DNA from: Cynocephalus volans | Lineage: Eukaryota > Chordata > Mammalia > Dermoptera > Cynocephalidae | Direction of reading: 5' to 3' | Assembly: GCF_027409185.1 (NCBI RefSeq) | Contig: NC_084474.1 | Coordinates: 94,951,505-95,015,504, forward strand | DNA length: 64,000 bases | Shown: one piece after another, positions 1 to 12,299 of the stretch | Numbering within the stretch: the first letter of the stretch is position 1 | How the letters are laid out: every line of letters begins with the position of its first letter | Position numbers and translations under genes: made by a program | The notes under the pieces: generated by a model | Told to the model about the DNA's origin: nothing | Database searches by the model: none | What the model saw: only the letters and a program-made list of their open reading frames with translations

Positions 1-736
1 GCAGGATCAGGATCAGGGGCACGGGCAGGATCAGGAGCAGGGGCAGGGGCAGGGGCAGGAGCAGTAGCAGGATCAGGAGCAGGAGCAGGAGCAGGAGCAG
101 GGGCAGGAGCTGGAGCAGGGGCAGGAGCAGGAGCATGGGCAGGGGCAGGGGCAGGGGCAGGGGCAGGAGCAGGAGCAGGAGCAGGGGCAGGGGCAGGAGC
201 AGGGGCAGGGGCCGGGGCAGGCGCAGGGGCAGGGGCAGGGGCAGGGGCAGGAGCAGGGGCAAGGGCAGTAGCAGGAACAGGGACAGGAGCAGGAGCAGGG
301 ACAGGAGCATGAGCAGGAGCAGGAGCAGGGGCAGGGGCAGGGGCAGGAGCAGGAGCAGGGGCAAGGGCAGTAGCAGGAACAGGGACAGGAGCAGGAGCAG
401 TGGCAGGATCAAGGGCAAGAGCAGGAGCAGGAGCAGGATCAGGAGCTGGAGCAGGAGCAGGAGCAGGAGCAGTAGCAGGAACAGGGACAGGAGCAGGAGC
501 AGGGACAGGAGCAGGAGCAGGGACAGGAGCATGAGCAGGAGCAGGAGCAGTGGCAGAGGCAGGGGCAGGAGCAGGAGCAGGGGCAAGGGCAGGAGCAGGA
601 GCAGGAGCAGGGGCAGGGGCAGGAGCAGGGGCAGGGGCCGGGGCAGGCGCAGGGGCAGGGGCAGGGGCAGGGGCAGGAGCAGGGGCAAGGGCAGTAGCAG
701 GAACAGGGACAGGAGCAGGAGCAGGGACAGGAGCAT

Positions 737-767
<31 letters not shown>

Positions 768-990
768 GTCAGGAGCAGGGGCAGGAGCAGGATCAGGAGC
801 TGGAGCAGGAGCAGGAGCAGGAGCAGTAGCAGGAACAGGGACAGGAGCAGGAGCAGGGACAGGAGCAGGAGCAGGGACAGGAGCATGAGCAGGAGCAGGA
901 GCAGGGGCAGAGGCAGGGGCAGGAGCAGGAGCAGGGGCAAGGGCAGTAGCAGGAACAGGGACAGGAGCAGGAGCAGTGGCAGGATCAAGG

Positions 991-1025
<35 letters not shown>

Positions 1026-2410
1026 GGCAGGAGCAGGAGCAGGAGCAGGAGCAGGGTCAGGAGCAGGGGCAGGAGCAGGAGCACGGGCAGGGGCAGGGGC
1101 AGGGGCAGGAGCAGGAGCAAGAGCAGGAGCAGGGGCAGGGGCAGGAACAGGATCAGGAGCAGGGGCAGGGGCAGGGGCAGGGGCAGGAACAGGATCAGGA
1201 GCAGGAGCAGGGGCACGGGCAGGGGCAGGATCAGGAGCAGGAGCAGGAGCTGGAGCAGGAGCAGGGGCAGGGGCAGGGGAAGGAACAGGATCAGGAGCAG
1301 GAACAGGATCAGGAGCAGGAACAGGAGCAGGGGCAGGGGCCGGTGCAGGAGCAGGAGCAGTAGCAGGGGCAGGGGCAGGGGCAGGAGCAGGAGCATGGGC
1401 AGGAGCAGGGGCAGGGTCAGGAGCAGGAGCAGGAGCAGGGGCAGGGGCAGGAGCAGGGGCAGGGGCAGGGGCAGGGGCAGGAGCAGGAGCAGGGGCAAGG
1501 GCAGTAGCAGGAAGAGGGACAGGAGCAGGAGCAGGGACAGGAGCAGGAGCAGGAGCAGGAGCAGGGGCAGGGGCAGGGGCAGGGGCAGGAGCAGGAGCAG
1601 GGGCAAGGGCAGTAGCAGGAACAGGGATAGGAGCAGGAGCAGGGGCAGGGGCAGGGGCAGGATCAGGATCAGGAGCAGGAGCAGGGGCAGGGGCAGGGGC
1701 AGGGGCAGGAACAGGATCAGGAGCAGGAACAGGATCAGGAGCAGGAGCAGGATCAGGGGCAGGGGTAGGGGCAGGAGCAGGAGCAGGAGCAGGAGCAGGG
1801 GCAGGGGCAGGAACAGGAGCATGGGCAGGGGCAGGGGCAGGGGCAGGAGCAGGAGCAGGGGCAGGGGCAGGGGCAGGAGCCGGAACAGGAGCAGGGGCAG
1901 GGGCAGGAGCAGGAGCATGGGCAGGGGCAGGGGCAGGGGCAGGAGCAGGGGCAGGAGCAGGGGCAGGAGCAGGAGCAGGGGCAGGAACAGGAGCTGGGGC
2001 AGGGGCAGGGGCAGGATCAGGAGCAGGAGCAGGAGCAGGAGCAGGGACAGGGGCAGGAGCAGGAGCAGGGGCAAGGGCAGTAGCAGGAACAGGGACAGGA
2101 GCAGGAGCAGTGGCAGGATCAAGGGCAGGAGCAGGACCAGGAGCAGGAGCAGGAGCAGGGGCAGGAGCAGGAGCAGGAGCAGGAGCAGGATCAGGAGCAG
2201 GGGCAGGAGCCGGATCAGGAGCTGGAGCAGGAGCAGGAGCAGGAGCAGGGGCAGGAGCAGGGGCAGGAGCAGGAGCACGGGCAGGGGCAGGGGCAGGGGC
2301 AGGAGCAGGAGCAGGAGCAGGAGCAGGGGCAGGGGCAGGATCAGGAGCAGGAGCAGGAGCAGGGGCAGGGGCAGGGGCAGGGGCAGGATCAAGGGCAGGA
2401 ACAGGAGCAA

Positions 2411-2444
<34 letters not shown>

Positions 2445-2451
2445 TGGGGCT

Positions 2452-2483
<32 letters not shown>

Positions 2484-2539
2484 GGCAGGAGCAGGGGCAG
2501 GAGCAGGAGCAGGAGCAGGAGCCGGGTCAGGAGCAGGGT

Positions 2540-2582
<43 letters not shown>

Positions 2583-4308
2583 TGGAGCAGGAGCAGGAGC
2601 AGGAGCAGGGGCAGGGGCAGGTGCAGGAGCAGGAGCACGGGCAGGAGCAGGAGCAGGAGCAGGGGCAAGGGCAGGAGCAGGAACAGGGTCAGGGGCAGGG
2701 GCAGGAGCAGGAGGAGGAGCAGGGGCAGGAGCAGGATCAGGAGCCAGAGCAGGAGCAGGAGCAGGGACAGGAGCAGGAGCAGGCGCAGGGGCAGGGTTAG
2801 GATCAAGGGCGGGAGCAGGAGCAGGGACAGGAACAGGAGCAGGAGCAGGAGCAGGAGCAGGATCAGGATCAGGAGCAGGAGCAGGGGCAGGAGCAGGATC
2901 AGGAGCAGGGGCAGGGGCAGGATCAGGAGCAGGGGCAGGGACAGGGGCAGGGGCAGGGGCAGGATCAGGAGTAGGAGCAGGAGCAGGAGCAGGGGCAGGA
3001 GCAGGATCAGGGGCAGGACCAGGAGCATGGGCAGGGGCAGGGGCAAGGGCAGTAGCAGGAACAGGGACAGGAGCAAGTGCAGGGACAGGAGCAGGAGCAG
3101 GAGCGGGAGCAGGGGCAGGGGCAGGAGCAGGAGCAGGGGCAAGGGCAGGGGCAGGAACAGGAGCAGGAGCAGGAACAGGATCAGGAGCAGGAGCAGGTGC
3201 AGGGGCAGGGGCCGGGGCAGGAGCAGGAGCAGTAGCAGGAGCAGGGGCAGGGGCAGGGGCAGGAGCAGGAGCAGGGGCAGGGGCCGGGGCAGGAGCAGGG
3301 GCAGGGGCAGGGGCAGGAGCAGGAGCAGGGGCAAGGGCAGTAGCAGGAACAGGGACAGGAGCAGGAGGAGGGGAAGGATCAAGGGCAGGAGCAGGAGCAC
3401 GAGCAGGAGCAGGGGCAGGAGCAGGAGCAGGAGCAGAAGCAGGGTCAGGAGCAGGGGCAGGAGCAGGATCAGGAGCTGGAGCAGGAGCAGGAGCAGGAGC
3501 AGGGGCAGGAGCAGGGGCAGGAGCAGGAGCACGGGCAGGGGCAGCGCCAGGGGCAGGAGCAGGAGCAGGAGCAGGAGCAGGGGCAGGGGCAGGAACAGGA
3601 TGAGGAGCAGGGGCAGGGGCAGGGGCAGGGGCAGGAACAGGATCAGGAGCAGGAGCAGGGGCAGGGGCAGGGGCAGGATCAGGAGCAGGAGCAGGAACAG
3701 GATCAGGAGCAGGAGCAGGAGCAGGGGCAGGGTCAGGGGCAGGAGCAGGAGCAGGAGCAGGAGCAGGGGCAGGGGCAGGAACAGGAGCATGGGCAGGGGC
3801 AGGGGCAGGGGCAGGAGCAGGAGCAGGGGCAGGGGCAGGGGCAGGAGCAGGAGCAGGAGCAGGAGCAGGGACAGGGGCAGGAGCAGGAGCATGGGCAGGG
3901 GCAGGGGCAGGGGCAGGAGCAGGAGCAGTAGCAGGGGCAGGAGCAGGAGCAGGGGCAGGAACAGGAGCTGGGGCAGGAGCAGGAGCAGGAGCAGGAGCAG
4001 GGGCAGGGGCAGGAGCAGGAGCATGGGCCGGGGCAGGGGCAGGGGCAGGGGCAGGGGCAGGAGCAGGTGCAGGGGCAGGGGCAGGGGCAGGAGCAGGGGC
4101 AGGGGCCGGGGCAGGAGCAGGGGCAGGGGCAGGGGCAGGAGCAGGAGCAGGGGCAAGGGCAGTAGCAGGAACAGGGACAGGAGCAGGAGCAGGGACAGGA
4201 GCAGGAGCAGGAGCAGGAGCAGGGGCAGGGGCAGGGGCAGGAGCAGGAGCAGGGGCAAGGGCAGTAGCAGGAACAGGGACAGGAGCAGGAGCAGGGGCAG
4301 GATCAAGG

Positions 4309-4343
<35 letters not shown>

Positions 4344-5220
4344 GGCAGGAGCAGGAGCAGGAGCAGGAGCAGAGTCAGGAGCAGGGGCAATAGCAGGATC
4401 AGGAGCTGGAGCAGGAGCAGGAGCAGGAGCAGGGGCTTGAGCAGGGGCAGGAGCAGGAGCACGGGCAGGGGCCAGGGGAGGGGCAGGAGCAGGAGCAGGA
4501 GCAGGGGCAGGGGCAGGAACAGGATCAGGAGCCGGGGCAGGGGCAGGGGCAGGGGCAGGAACAGGATCAGGAGCAGGAGCAGGGGCAAGGGCAGGGGCAG
4601 GATCAGGAGCAGGAGCAGGAGCAGGGGCAGGGGCCGGCCCAGGAACAGGATCAGGAGCAGGAACAGGATCAGGAGCAGGAGCAGGAGCAGGGGCAGGGGC
4701 AGGGGCAGGAGCAGGATCAGGAGCAGGGGCACGGGCAGGATCAGGTGCAGGGGCAGGGACAGGGGCAGGGGCAGGGGCAGGATCAGGAGTAGGAGCAGGA
4801 GCAGGGGCAGGGGCAGGAGCAGGGGCAGGGGCAGGAGCAGGAGCATGGGCAGGGGCAGGGGCAGGGGCAGGGGCAGGAGCAGGAGCAGGAGCAGGAGCAG
4901 GGGCAGGGGCAGGAGCAGGGGCAGGGGCTGGGGCAGGAGCAGGGGCAGGGGCAGGAGCAGGTGCAGGGGCAAGGGCAGTAGCAGGAACAGGGACAGGAGC
5001 AGGAGCAGGGACAGGAGCAGGAGCAGGAGCAGGGGCAGGGGCAGGGGCAGGAGCATGGGCAAGGGCAGTAGCAGGAACAGGGACAGGAGCAGGAGCAGGG
5101 ACAGGAGCAGGAGCAGGAGCAGGAGCAGGGGCAGGGGCAGGGGCAGGGGCAGGAGCAGGAGCAGGGGCAAGGGCAGTGGCAGGAACAGGGACAGGAGCAG
5201 GAGCAGGGGCAGGATCAAGG

Positions 5221-5255
<35 letters not shown>

Positions 5256-6344
5256 GGCAGGAGCAGGAGCAGGAGCAGGGTCAGGAGCAGGGGCAGGAGC
5301 AGGATCAGGAGCTGGAGCAGGAGCAGGAGCAGGAGCAGGGGCAGGAGCAGGGGCAGGAGCAGGGGCAGGAGCAGGATCAGGAGCTGGAGCAGGAGCAGGA
5401 GCAGGTGCAGGGGCAGGGGCAGGAACAGGATCAGGAGCAGGGGCAGGGGCAGTGGCAAGGGCAGGAACAGGATCAGGAGCAGGAGCAGGGGCAGGGGCAG
5501 GGGCAGGATCAGGAGCAGGAACAGGAGCAGGGGCAGGGGCAGGATCAGGAGCAGGAGCAGGAGCAGGGGCAGGGGCAGGGGCAGGAGCAGGAGCAGGAGC
5601 AGGAGCAGGGGCAGGGGCAGGAACAGGAGCATGGGCAGGGGCAGGGGCAGGGGCAGGAGCAGGGGCAGGGGCAGGGGCAGGAGCAGGAGCAGGAGCAGGG
5701 GCAGGGGCAGGGGCAGGAGCAGGAGCATGGGCAGGGGCAGGGGCAGGGGCAGGAGCAGGAGCAGGAGCAGGGGCAGGGGCAGGAGCACGGGCAGGGGCAG
5801 GGGCAGGAGCAGGAGCAGGAGCAGCAGCAGTGGCAGGGGCAGGAGCAGGAGCATGGGCAGGTGCAGGGGCAGGGGCAGGAGCAGGAGCAGGAGCAGGGGC
5901 AGGGGCAGGAGCAGGGGAGGGGCAGGGGCAGGGGCAGGATCAGGATCAGGAGCAGGAGCAGGAGCAGGGACAGGAGCAGGAGCAGGAGCAGGAGCAGGTG
6001 CAGGGGCAGTAGCAGGAACAGGGACAGGAGCAGGAGCAGGGGCAGGATGAAGGGTAGGAGCAGGAGCAGGATCAGGAGCAGGAGCAGGAGCAGGGGCAGG
6101 AGCAGGGGCAGGAGCCGGATCAGGAGCTGGAGTAGGAGCAGGAGCAGGTGCAGGGGCAGGAGCAGGGGCAGGAGCAGGAGCAGGGGCAGGAGCAGGGGCA
6201 GGAGCAGGAGCACGGGCAGGGGCAGGGGCAGGAACAGGATCAGGAGCAGGAGCAGGAGGAGGGGCAGGGGCAGGGGCAGGATCACGGGCAGGAGCAGGAG
6301 CAAGAGCAGGAGCAGGAGCAGGTGCAGGAGCAGGAGCTGGGGCT

Positions 6345-6376
<32 letters not shown>

Positions 6377-6444
6377 GGTAGGAGCAGGGGCAGGAGCAGG
6401 AGCAGGAGCAGGAGCAGGGGCAGGAGCAGGGGCAGGAGCAGGGT

Positions 6445-6481
<37 letters not shown>

Positions 6482-6698
6482 TGGAGCAGGAGCAGGAGCA
6501 GGAGCAGGGGCAGGGGCAGGGGCAGGAGCAGGAGCAGGGGCAGGAGCAGGAGCAGGAGCAGGGGCAAGAGCAGGAGCAGGAACAGGGTCAGGGGCAGGGG
6601 CAGGAGCAGGAGCAGGAGCAGGGGCAGGAGCAGGAGCAGGGGCAGGAGCAGGAGCAAGAGCAGGAGCAGGAGCAGGTGCAGGAGCAGGAGCTGGGGCT

Positions 6699-6729
<31 letters not shown>

Positions 6730-6820
6730 TGGCAGGAGCAGGAGCAGGGGCAGGATCAAGGGCAGGAGCAGGAGCAGGAGCAGGGGCAGGAGCAGGAGCA
6801 GGAGCAGGGGCAGGAGCATG
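1..6820 (+). repeat. Giant GCAGGA/GCAGGG hexanucleotide array (truncated at left edge)
   Basis: The stretch is built almost entirely of 6-base units GCAGGA and GCAGGG with single-base variants (GCAGTA, GCAAGG, GCTGGA, GCCGGG, GGATCA, GGAACA). The plus strand is extremely purine-rich, with about one pyrimidine per six bases. Longer phrases recur: a marker reading GGATCAAGGGCAGGAGC appears near 982, 2113, 3377, 4302 and 5214, suggesting an imperfect higher-order unit of roughly 0.9-1.3 kb. A second phrase, containing GGGCAAGGGCAGTAGCAGG, recurs at least a dozen times. The array stops abruptly near 6820, where unique sequence begins. Because the unit is six bases and contains no stop codon, all frames stay open for long distances; the Arg/Ser/Gly, Ala/Gly, Gln/Glu and antisense Leu-rich readings are products of the repeat and are not called as genes. 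Runs of GGGGCA have strong G-quadruplex potential. Confidence 0.97.
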
Positions 6821-6925
6821 GAGGAGGTGATGGCGAACAGTGGCCCCAAGAGACCGCGGCAGCTGGCGCGGTTAAAAACTAGACTGGGGCCACATAATTA
6901 TGCCTTTTAAAGCTTTTAAAGGAAT

Positions 6926-6935
6926 CACAATGACA

Positions 6936-6968
<33 letters not shown>

Positions 6969-7130
6969 GACCTGTAAGGGGATCTTAACCCTTGACTTGA
7001 TGTGGTCAGCACCACGCTCACCCAGTGAGCGAACCGGCCATCCGTATATGGGATCCGAACCCGGGGCCTTGGTGTTATCAGCACCGCACTCTCCCGAGTG
7101 AGCCACGGGCCGGCCCCACAATGACATTTT
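6926..7130 (-). mobile_element. tRNA-Ile-derived dimeric SINE (CYN-like) with target-site duplication
   Basis: On the minus strand this reads as two tandem tRNA-Ile-like halves. The first begins GGCCGGCCCGTGGCTCACTC and the second begins GGCCGGTTCGCTCACTGG; both carry A-box and B-box-like motifs, and the element ends in a poly(A) tail seen here as a T run at about 6936-6963. The 14-base duplication CACAATGACATTTT flanks it at 6926-6939 and 7117-7130, so insertion was by LINE-mediated retroposition. The dimeric tRNA-Ile design matches my knowledge of the CYN SINE family of colugos; that family name is from recall, not a database match. Confidence 0.85.
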
Positions 7131-10100
7131 GATCCCATTTATAGACTGGGAAGCCAGGCCCGCCAACCCACAGCACCATTTAATAGCAGCAAATAAAATT
7201 CTATCAATAAGAAAACCCTATAAGTCCTTTATCACAGCGCGGGTGGGGAGGGCCTGGCCTTCTCTGTCATGAGAGGAGACACTTAGCCACTGTGAACGGC
7301 GGCTCAGCGGCTGGTGGCTGAGTGGCAGTGAGGAGCCTGGCACACGGCCTGGCACACCGTGCCAGGGGACAGCAGCTAGGGTGGTGGGCGCCCAGGCATC
7401 CAGGACTATTTACTGGGTGTCCACTGCGGATGGGACCAAGGCCAAGGGTCTCCCAGGCTGGGGTGGAGCCAACTGTTCACTCTGCCACTCGGGGCCACGT
7501 GGAGGGCTTGGACTGCCCAGGCTTTGGGAGGGAGCACCTGGGCTTCTGAGGTTTGCTCCTGTCATTTCAACGAGGACAAAGAAAAGGAGCCAGCAGGGTT
7601 TAAGCTCCCCCTTCAGCAGAGCGCACGTTCATTCACTCTTGTAGCTCTGCAGGAAACAGCCCTGGGTTGTTCCTGGAGGAGATTGAGGCAGGCAGCTGCA
7701 GATAGTCCCGGCTGGTGGTGCTGGCCAGGCAGGAGAGGCTGTCCTCCAGCCTCCTGGCACACACGTGTGCACATATGCACAGCCACAGTGCACATAGGTG
7801 CCCACACACACGAGCAACAGCACACATACAGGGGCCTGCGGAGGGGCCACTCACAGCAATGCATGTGCCCCCACATGCTCAGAAAGCAGAGCTCCCTCTC
7901 CCATCACTGGTAAGGGGGTCCCTGCCCACCACTCCAGGTGCCACGCGGGCCACCCAAACCTTCACTGGCTTCAGGCTCTGCACAGAGGTGGTTGTGTGTG
8001 GCTCAAGCCAGGGAGAAGCCTCCCATGGCATCCGTCCCCGCAGCTCTGCCACCGTCCCCCTCTCCATTCGAGCACCACCTGCTCCCAGGCGCCTGTGGGG
8101 CTGGTGCCCCATTAAGCATCTCCAAGCATAGTCCTGGAGAAGAACCAGCCCCAGGCCTCACTGTGCCCAGCCTCCAAAGGAGCCTTGAAATTAAGGGACG
8201 CATCTGTCCCCAAACAGCAGTACAGAGACCCCAACTCAGTACTTCTGAGCTGCCCCCCACCCCCTTTTAGTCCTGGCTCAGGGAATCACCCAAGGTTGCC
8301 TTGAAGACTTTGAAAGCAAGGGACATGAAACACAGACACCAGTGAGAGAGGGGCTGTCACGCATTTATCACCGGGCAGACGGCATGCTGGAGAAAGCAGT
8401 TCAATGAATGGCCCGTGTTCGTGAGTTCCGTAACACAAAGGCCGCTTATCCACCAATTGTTCTGGCTACAGTGAAGTGATTCCATCCTCTGTGAGCTGAG
8501 GACATGGCACTACTCTTGCCCAGGCAGCTGCCGTCGGGGGCCTTCAGGGTGGACAAGGCCTTCTGTGACAGGGACAGGGCTTCATGGTTGTGCCCATAGA
8601 CCCCACTACAGACAGAAAGCCCGTGCCTCGGTGGGGGCTCTCGGGGCACAAGAGGGGCACTGGAGGTTGGGGCCCTACACCAGCGAGGAGTGGCCTCTTT
8701 CTGCTTTCAAGAATAACTGAGACGAGGCTGCCGGCCGGGGTGATGGGAGAAGCCTCTGACACCCCTGGCATGCTCCCGCCGTGCACAAGAACGGGCCATA
8801 CCTCCCGGCTCGGGGGTCCTTCCTCCAAGAAGCTGCCACCACTTTGGTCTGTCTCCCCTAAACCTGAGCCCCAAGCCCTCCTCTCTGTTGTTTAAATAAC
8901 GTCTGCTATTTAGTTGCTCCTCTCCACCCCAGACTCGGGAGGAGCCGGTACAGGGGGCCCATGCCTGATGCCGCCCCGCCCAGGCCCCCCACTGAGCCCT
9001 AGCTGCCCCACGGTTCTCAGCCTCAGGGATGCGACCCGCTGCAGGTGACAGTGCGGCACTGCCCTCCTCTGTGATGCTGAGGATGCCTCGCAGCCTGGGG
9101 CCTCCCCTGCAGAGAGCTGCCCTTCTGGAGAAAGGCCCACCCCTGGGAGGGGCTCTTCTCTAAGGCCTGCCCGGAGGCAGCTTTGGGAGGTCCCCATGGG
9201 CTTCCCCCACCACAGCTGAGGCCGTGGGGTTGCCCCCAGGTGCTCACCTCCAGACTCAACACCCCCCAGGCGATGGGTCTCTGCCTTTGTACATCTCCTT
9301 GAAATAGGTTACTCCCAGCAACGGCTGCTCCAGGGTCACCACCCATGCCATCCCCACTGGCACAGGGGGGCACTGAAGACCCTGGGGCTCGTCCTGAGTT
9401 GGGAGATGGCACCCTCAAATGTCCTCTGATGGGGACCTGAAGCGCTGCACCCTTCCTGCCCTCCAGGCTGTGAACGGAGCTGGCCCCACAGCAACAGTAC
9501 ACACAGGAGGCACTGCATGAAGGAGCTCACTGTTTAAACCCAGTCTCTCTTGAGAGTGAAGAGGGTGTCATTAGTGATTGTACCAGGACAGGTGCCACCA
9601 GGACTGCCTAGGATAAAGGGTCACCCAGGGGCATCCAGCACAGCAGTGGGCCTGGGCAGATGCAGCCGAGCCAGGTGCCTCTGGATGCTGGGCACAGAGC
9701 GGGAGTCCTGGGCCAATGGGAAGGGACAGGGCTGAGGTGAGCTTCAGCTCCAGGCCCACCTGACAGCTGTGGACAGAGCCACGCCTGGGACAGGAAAGGC
9801 CTGTCTGCCCAAACAAGTGACTTGGCCACAGCCTCATGACAGACTACAGTGGAACGGAACAGAGCAGACAGCCCCTCGCTGCTCCCCTACCCCCACCATT
9901 CCTGTCCACACTGGAAGGGGTCTGGCAGGCCCCCGACCCCCTCTTATTTCCAGCAAAGAAGCTGGAGGCCGGACGAGGCCATAGATGCCCAGGTCCGACA
10001 GCTCCCATGGTAGAGCAGGCGTTGAGCCCGCTGACCCCTGGCTGGGGCTCCTGCCCAGACCGCTGGCCCCCACAAAGGCCCTGCCAAAGGCAGGCAGGGA

Positions 10101-12299
10101 TGAGGTCACCAAAGGCCTGGCCACAGCCCGGCAGCAGAGGGCTGTACGTCCCCTTGGGCTCGCTGAGGTCTGAGCTGTGCTGGGAACGCCATGGCTGTCC
10201 ACCTGAGCTGTGCTCCAGTCCGCAGGACCAGGGCACCAGGACATCCAGAATATTCCTGAGATCCTGCCTCTTCAAGGGTTCCTGGTTTAGAACCGTCATT
10301 GTCACTACTTAAGCAGGTGGAAAAGAGATGTCACCAGCGCCTGGATGAGGAGAGAGAGCTGCAGCAGCTCAGCAGAGGGACAGTGGCAGTGAACGAGGCA
10401 GCCAGAGACCCCCCTCATGTTACCATTGTCCGCCTGCCCCTTCCCCGGCTCCAGGGTCTCTCCACACACTCTTGTGTCTGCTCACAAGGCCCCATCTGTC
10501 CTGATTCCCAGCAGGGACTCCTGTGCATCCTCCCAGGCCCAGCTCCAAGCTCAGCCCCTCCACGAAGCCCTCCAGTTCCCCAGGCTGCTCCAGACAGCTG
10601 CCCAGCAGCCCCACCCCCTGCTGGGTCACTTGAGGGTCACCTGTCTCTGGCTGCACTGAGACTTCCCTAAGAGCCAAGACCTCGTCCTGGACACCTTCAT
10701 CCCACTAGCCAGGCAGCGTGCAGCACCCAAAGGCCTCATTAAATGCCTGATAGATGGATAAGTGACCCCATGTCCACAGCCACAGGCTCCAAATGGTGCT
10801 GGGGGGGGCACCATTCTGTTCGGGCACATGGGGCTGTCCTGAGCTCCTACTGGATCCAAAGTCTGTGTGGGCTCAGGCACAGTGACGCTGCACCTGCTCT
10901 GACTAGCACTAACTCCCCAGGGCCTTAACTTCCTTCTGCTCTGTCACTCTCCCTCGATGTCTGCATCCAGGGCTGGCTCCTAGGACATGAAGCCCCCCCC
11001 CCCCCGCCCCCGGCCATTCTGTGGCCTCACCCACAGAAGCAGGGCACTGGGCTTCGGTAGATGTTTTTTTGTTGTAAAAACTGCTGCTCCTACCCTTGCC
11101 TTCATGCATGCTCCTCTGTGCCTGCAGGGAGCAAGACCCAGGCGCCTGCAAAGAGGCCGTCCTGACTCCCCAGGGTGCCCAGTCTGGATGGTGGTCAGGC
11201 GTAGACACCGAGGGCCTGGGGAGGGGGTAGCAGCATAGGTTGGGGAAGGAGACAACTCTACCTTTCCTGGAGACCTGGAGCTCTGTGGAGCCCCCCCACA
11301 TCCCCTGCCTTGCCCCTGGTAGAACGAGGTCCTCCCACCTCTCAAGGTCTCTTAGGGGGATCTCCTCAGGATCAGGGGCCACAACCTCTCACCCTGCTCT
11401 CACTGCCCAACCACAGCTGGTCTGGAGACTCGGGAACCTACTGGTGTGGTGCCGTGCTCTGGGGGCGGTTAGGGGACCAGTCCCTCCTACACAGCGTAAT
11501 ACAGGGTCCTAGGAGCCCCAATGCCTTTCTGGGTGCCCCCCGGTAGAGAGGGCTGCCCTTTGTGGACGCCCATGGGAGTAGCCTGTTTCATTCCAACACA
11601 GGAAATGTGTTTAGTACCAAAAATATACTAGTTTTCCTAAGGCAAGATCACTGAGAAATAAGAAATCTAAATAAAAGTGCCCAACAGTCCTGAACAGTCT
11701 AAAACCACAGCTGCAAACAGGGACATCCACAGAAGGGTGACAGCGGGTGGCCTCCGAGACCCGCAGTGCCCGCTGCCCTCCCCGGCTCCCCTGGTCAACT
11801 TCAGGCACTTGCCGGCAGCCAGAAGGTAGCAGACGCTATGAGGTTAAGAAAACGTTAAAGGAGCAAAAACTCAGACTTGAGACGATCACTCTACCCCCGA
11901 ATTTAATGGGATGGCAGGGGTGGGGGTCTTGGGTCAGCCTGACAAGGCACAGCTCCAAGGCCAGCAGGATGCAGGCATCGGGTCGGCAGAGTCCAACTGT
12001 CTGGAGGTTAGTTTCTGCAGGCGGGATCCAGGGGTTCTGTGGGATGCGAGGCATTAGACTGTGGAACAAAACATCTCAGGGACCCTGAGCTCTGTGCCCC
12101 TGAACGTTCCCTGCCCTTCCTGAGCCTGGCCTGCCTCCCTGTAACCAACTGGGATAATGTTAGATGAAATCCCGCCAAGGAGCACCTGCCGGGGCATGGA
12201 CAGCACGGGCCCCACGCAGCATTTCCTGAGTGTCTCCTGCCTTCGTGGTTCCTATTCCTCCTCTGCTGCTTTTACACTAAGTATCTCCTAACGTAGCAT
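7131..12299. other. Gene-poor intergenic sequence
   Basis: No conserved protein, splice-bounded exon or RNA gene was recognised. Open frames are short, overlap on both strands and lack protein-like composition. The stretch is moderately GC-rich, with an AC-rich microsatellite-like patch near 7755-7835 and a C homopolymer near 10991-11004. By synteny with human the gene to the left would be ARC, but nothing resembling ARC is present. Confidence 0.6.

Noticed and set aside
135-6910. Very long open frames (Arg/Ser-, Ala/Gly-, Gln/Glu-rich, and an antisense Leu-rich one) in the first 6.9 kb
   Set aside because: They follow automatically from a stop-free six-base repeat. There is no start context, splice structure or conserved domain.
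6940-7116. tRNA-Ile gene calls within the SINEs
   Set aside because: The copies are dimeric with poly(A) tails and target duplications, and the tRNA-like halves are degenerate; they are retroposons.
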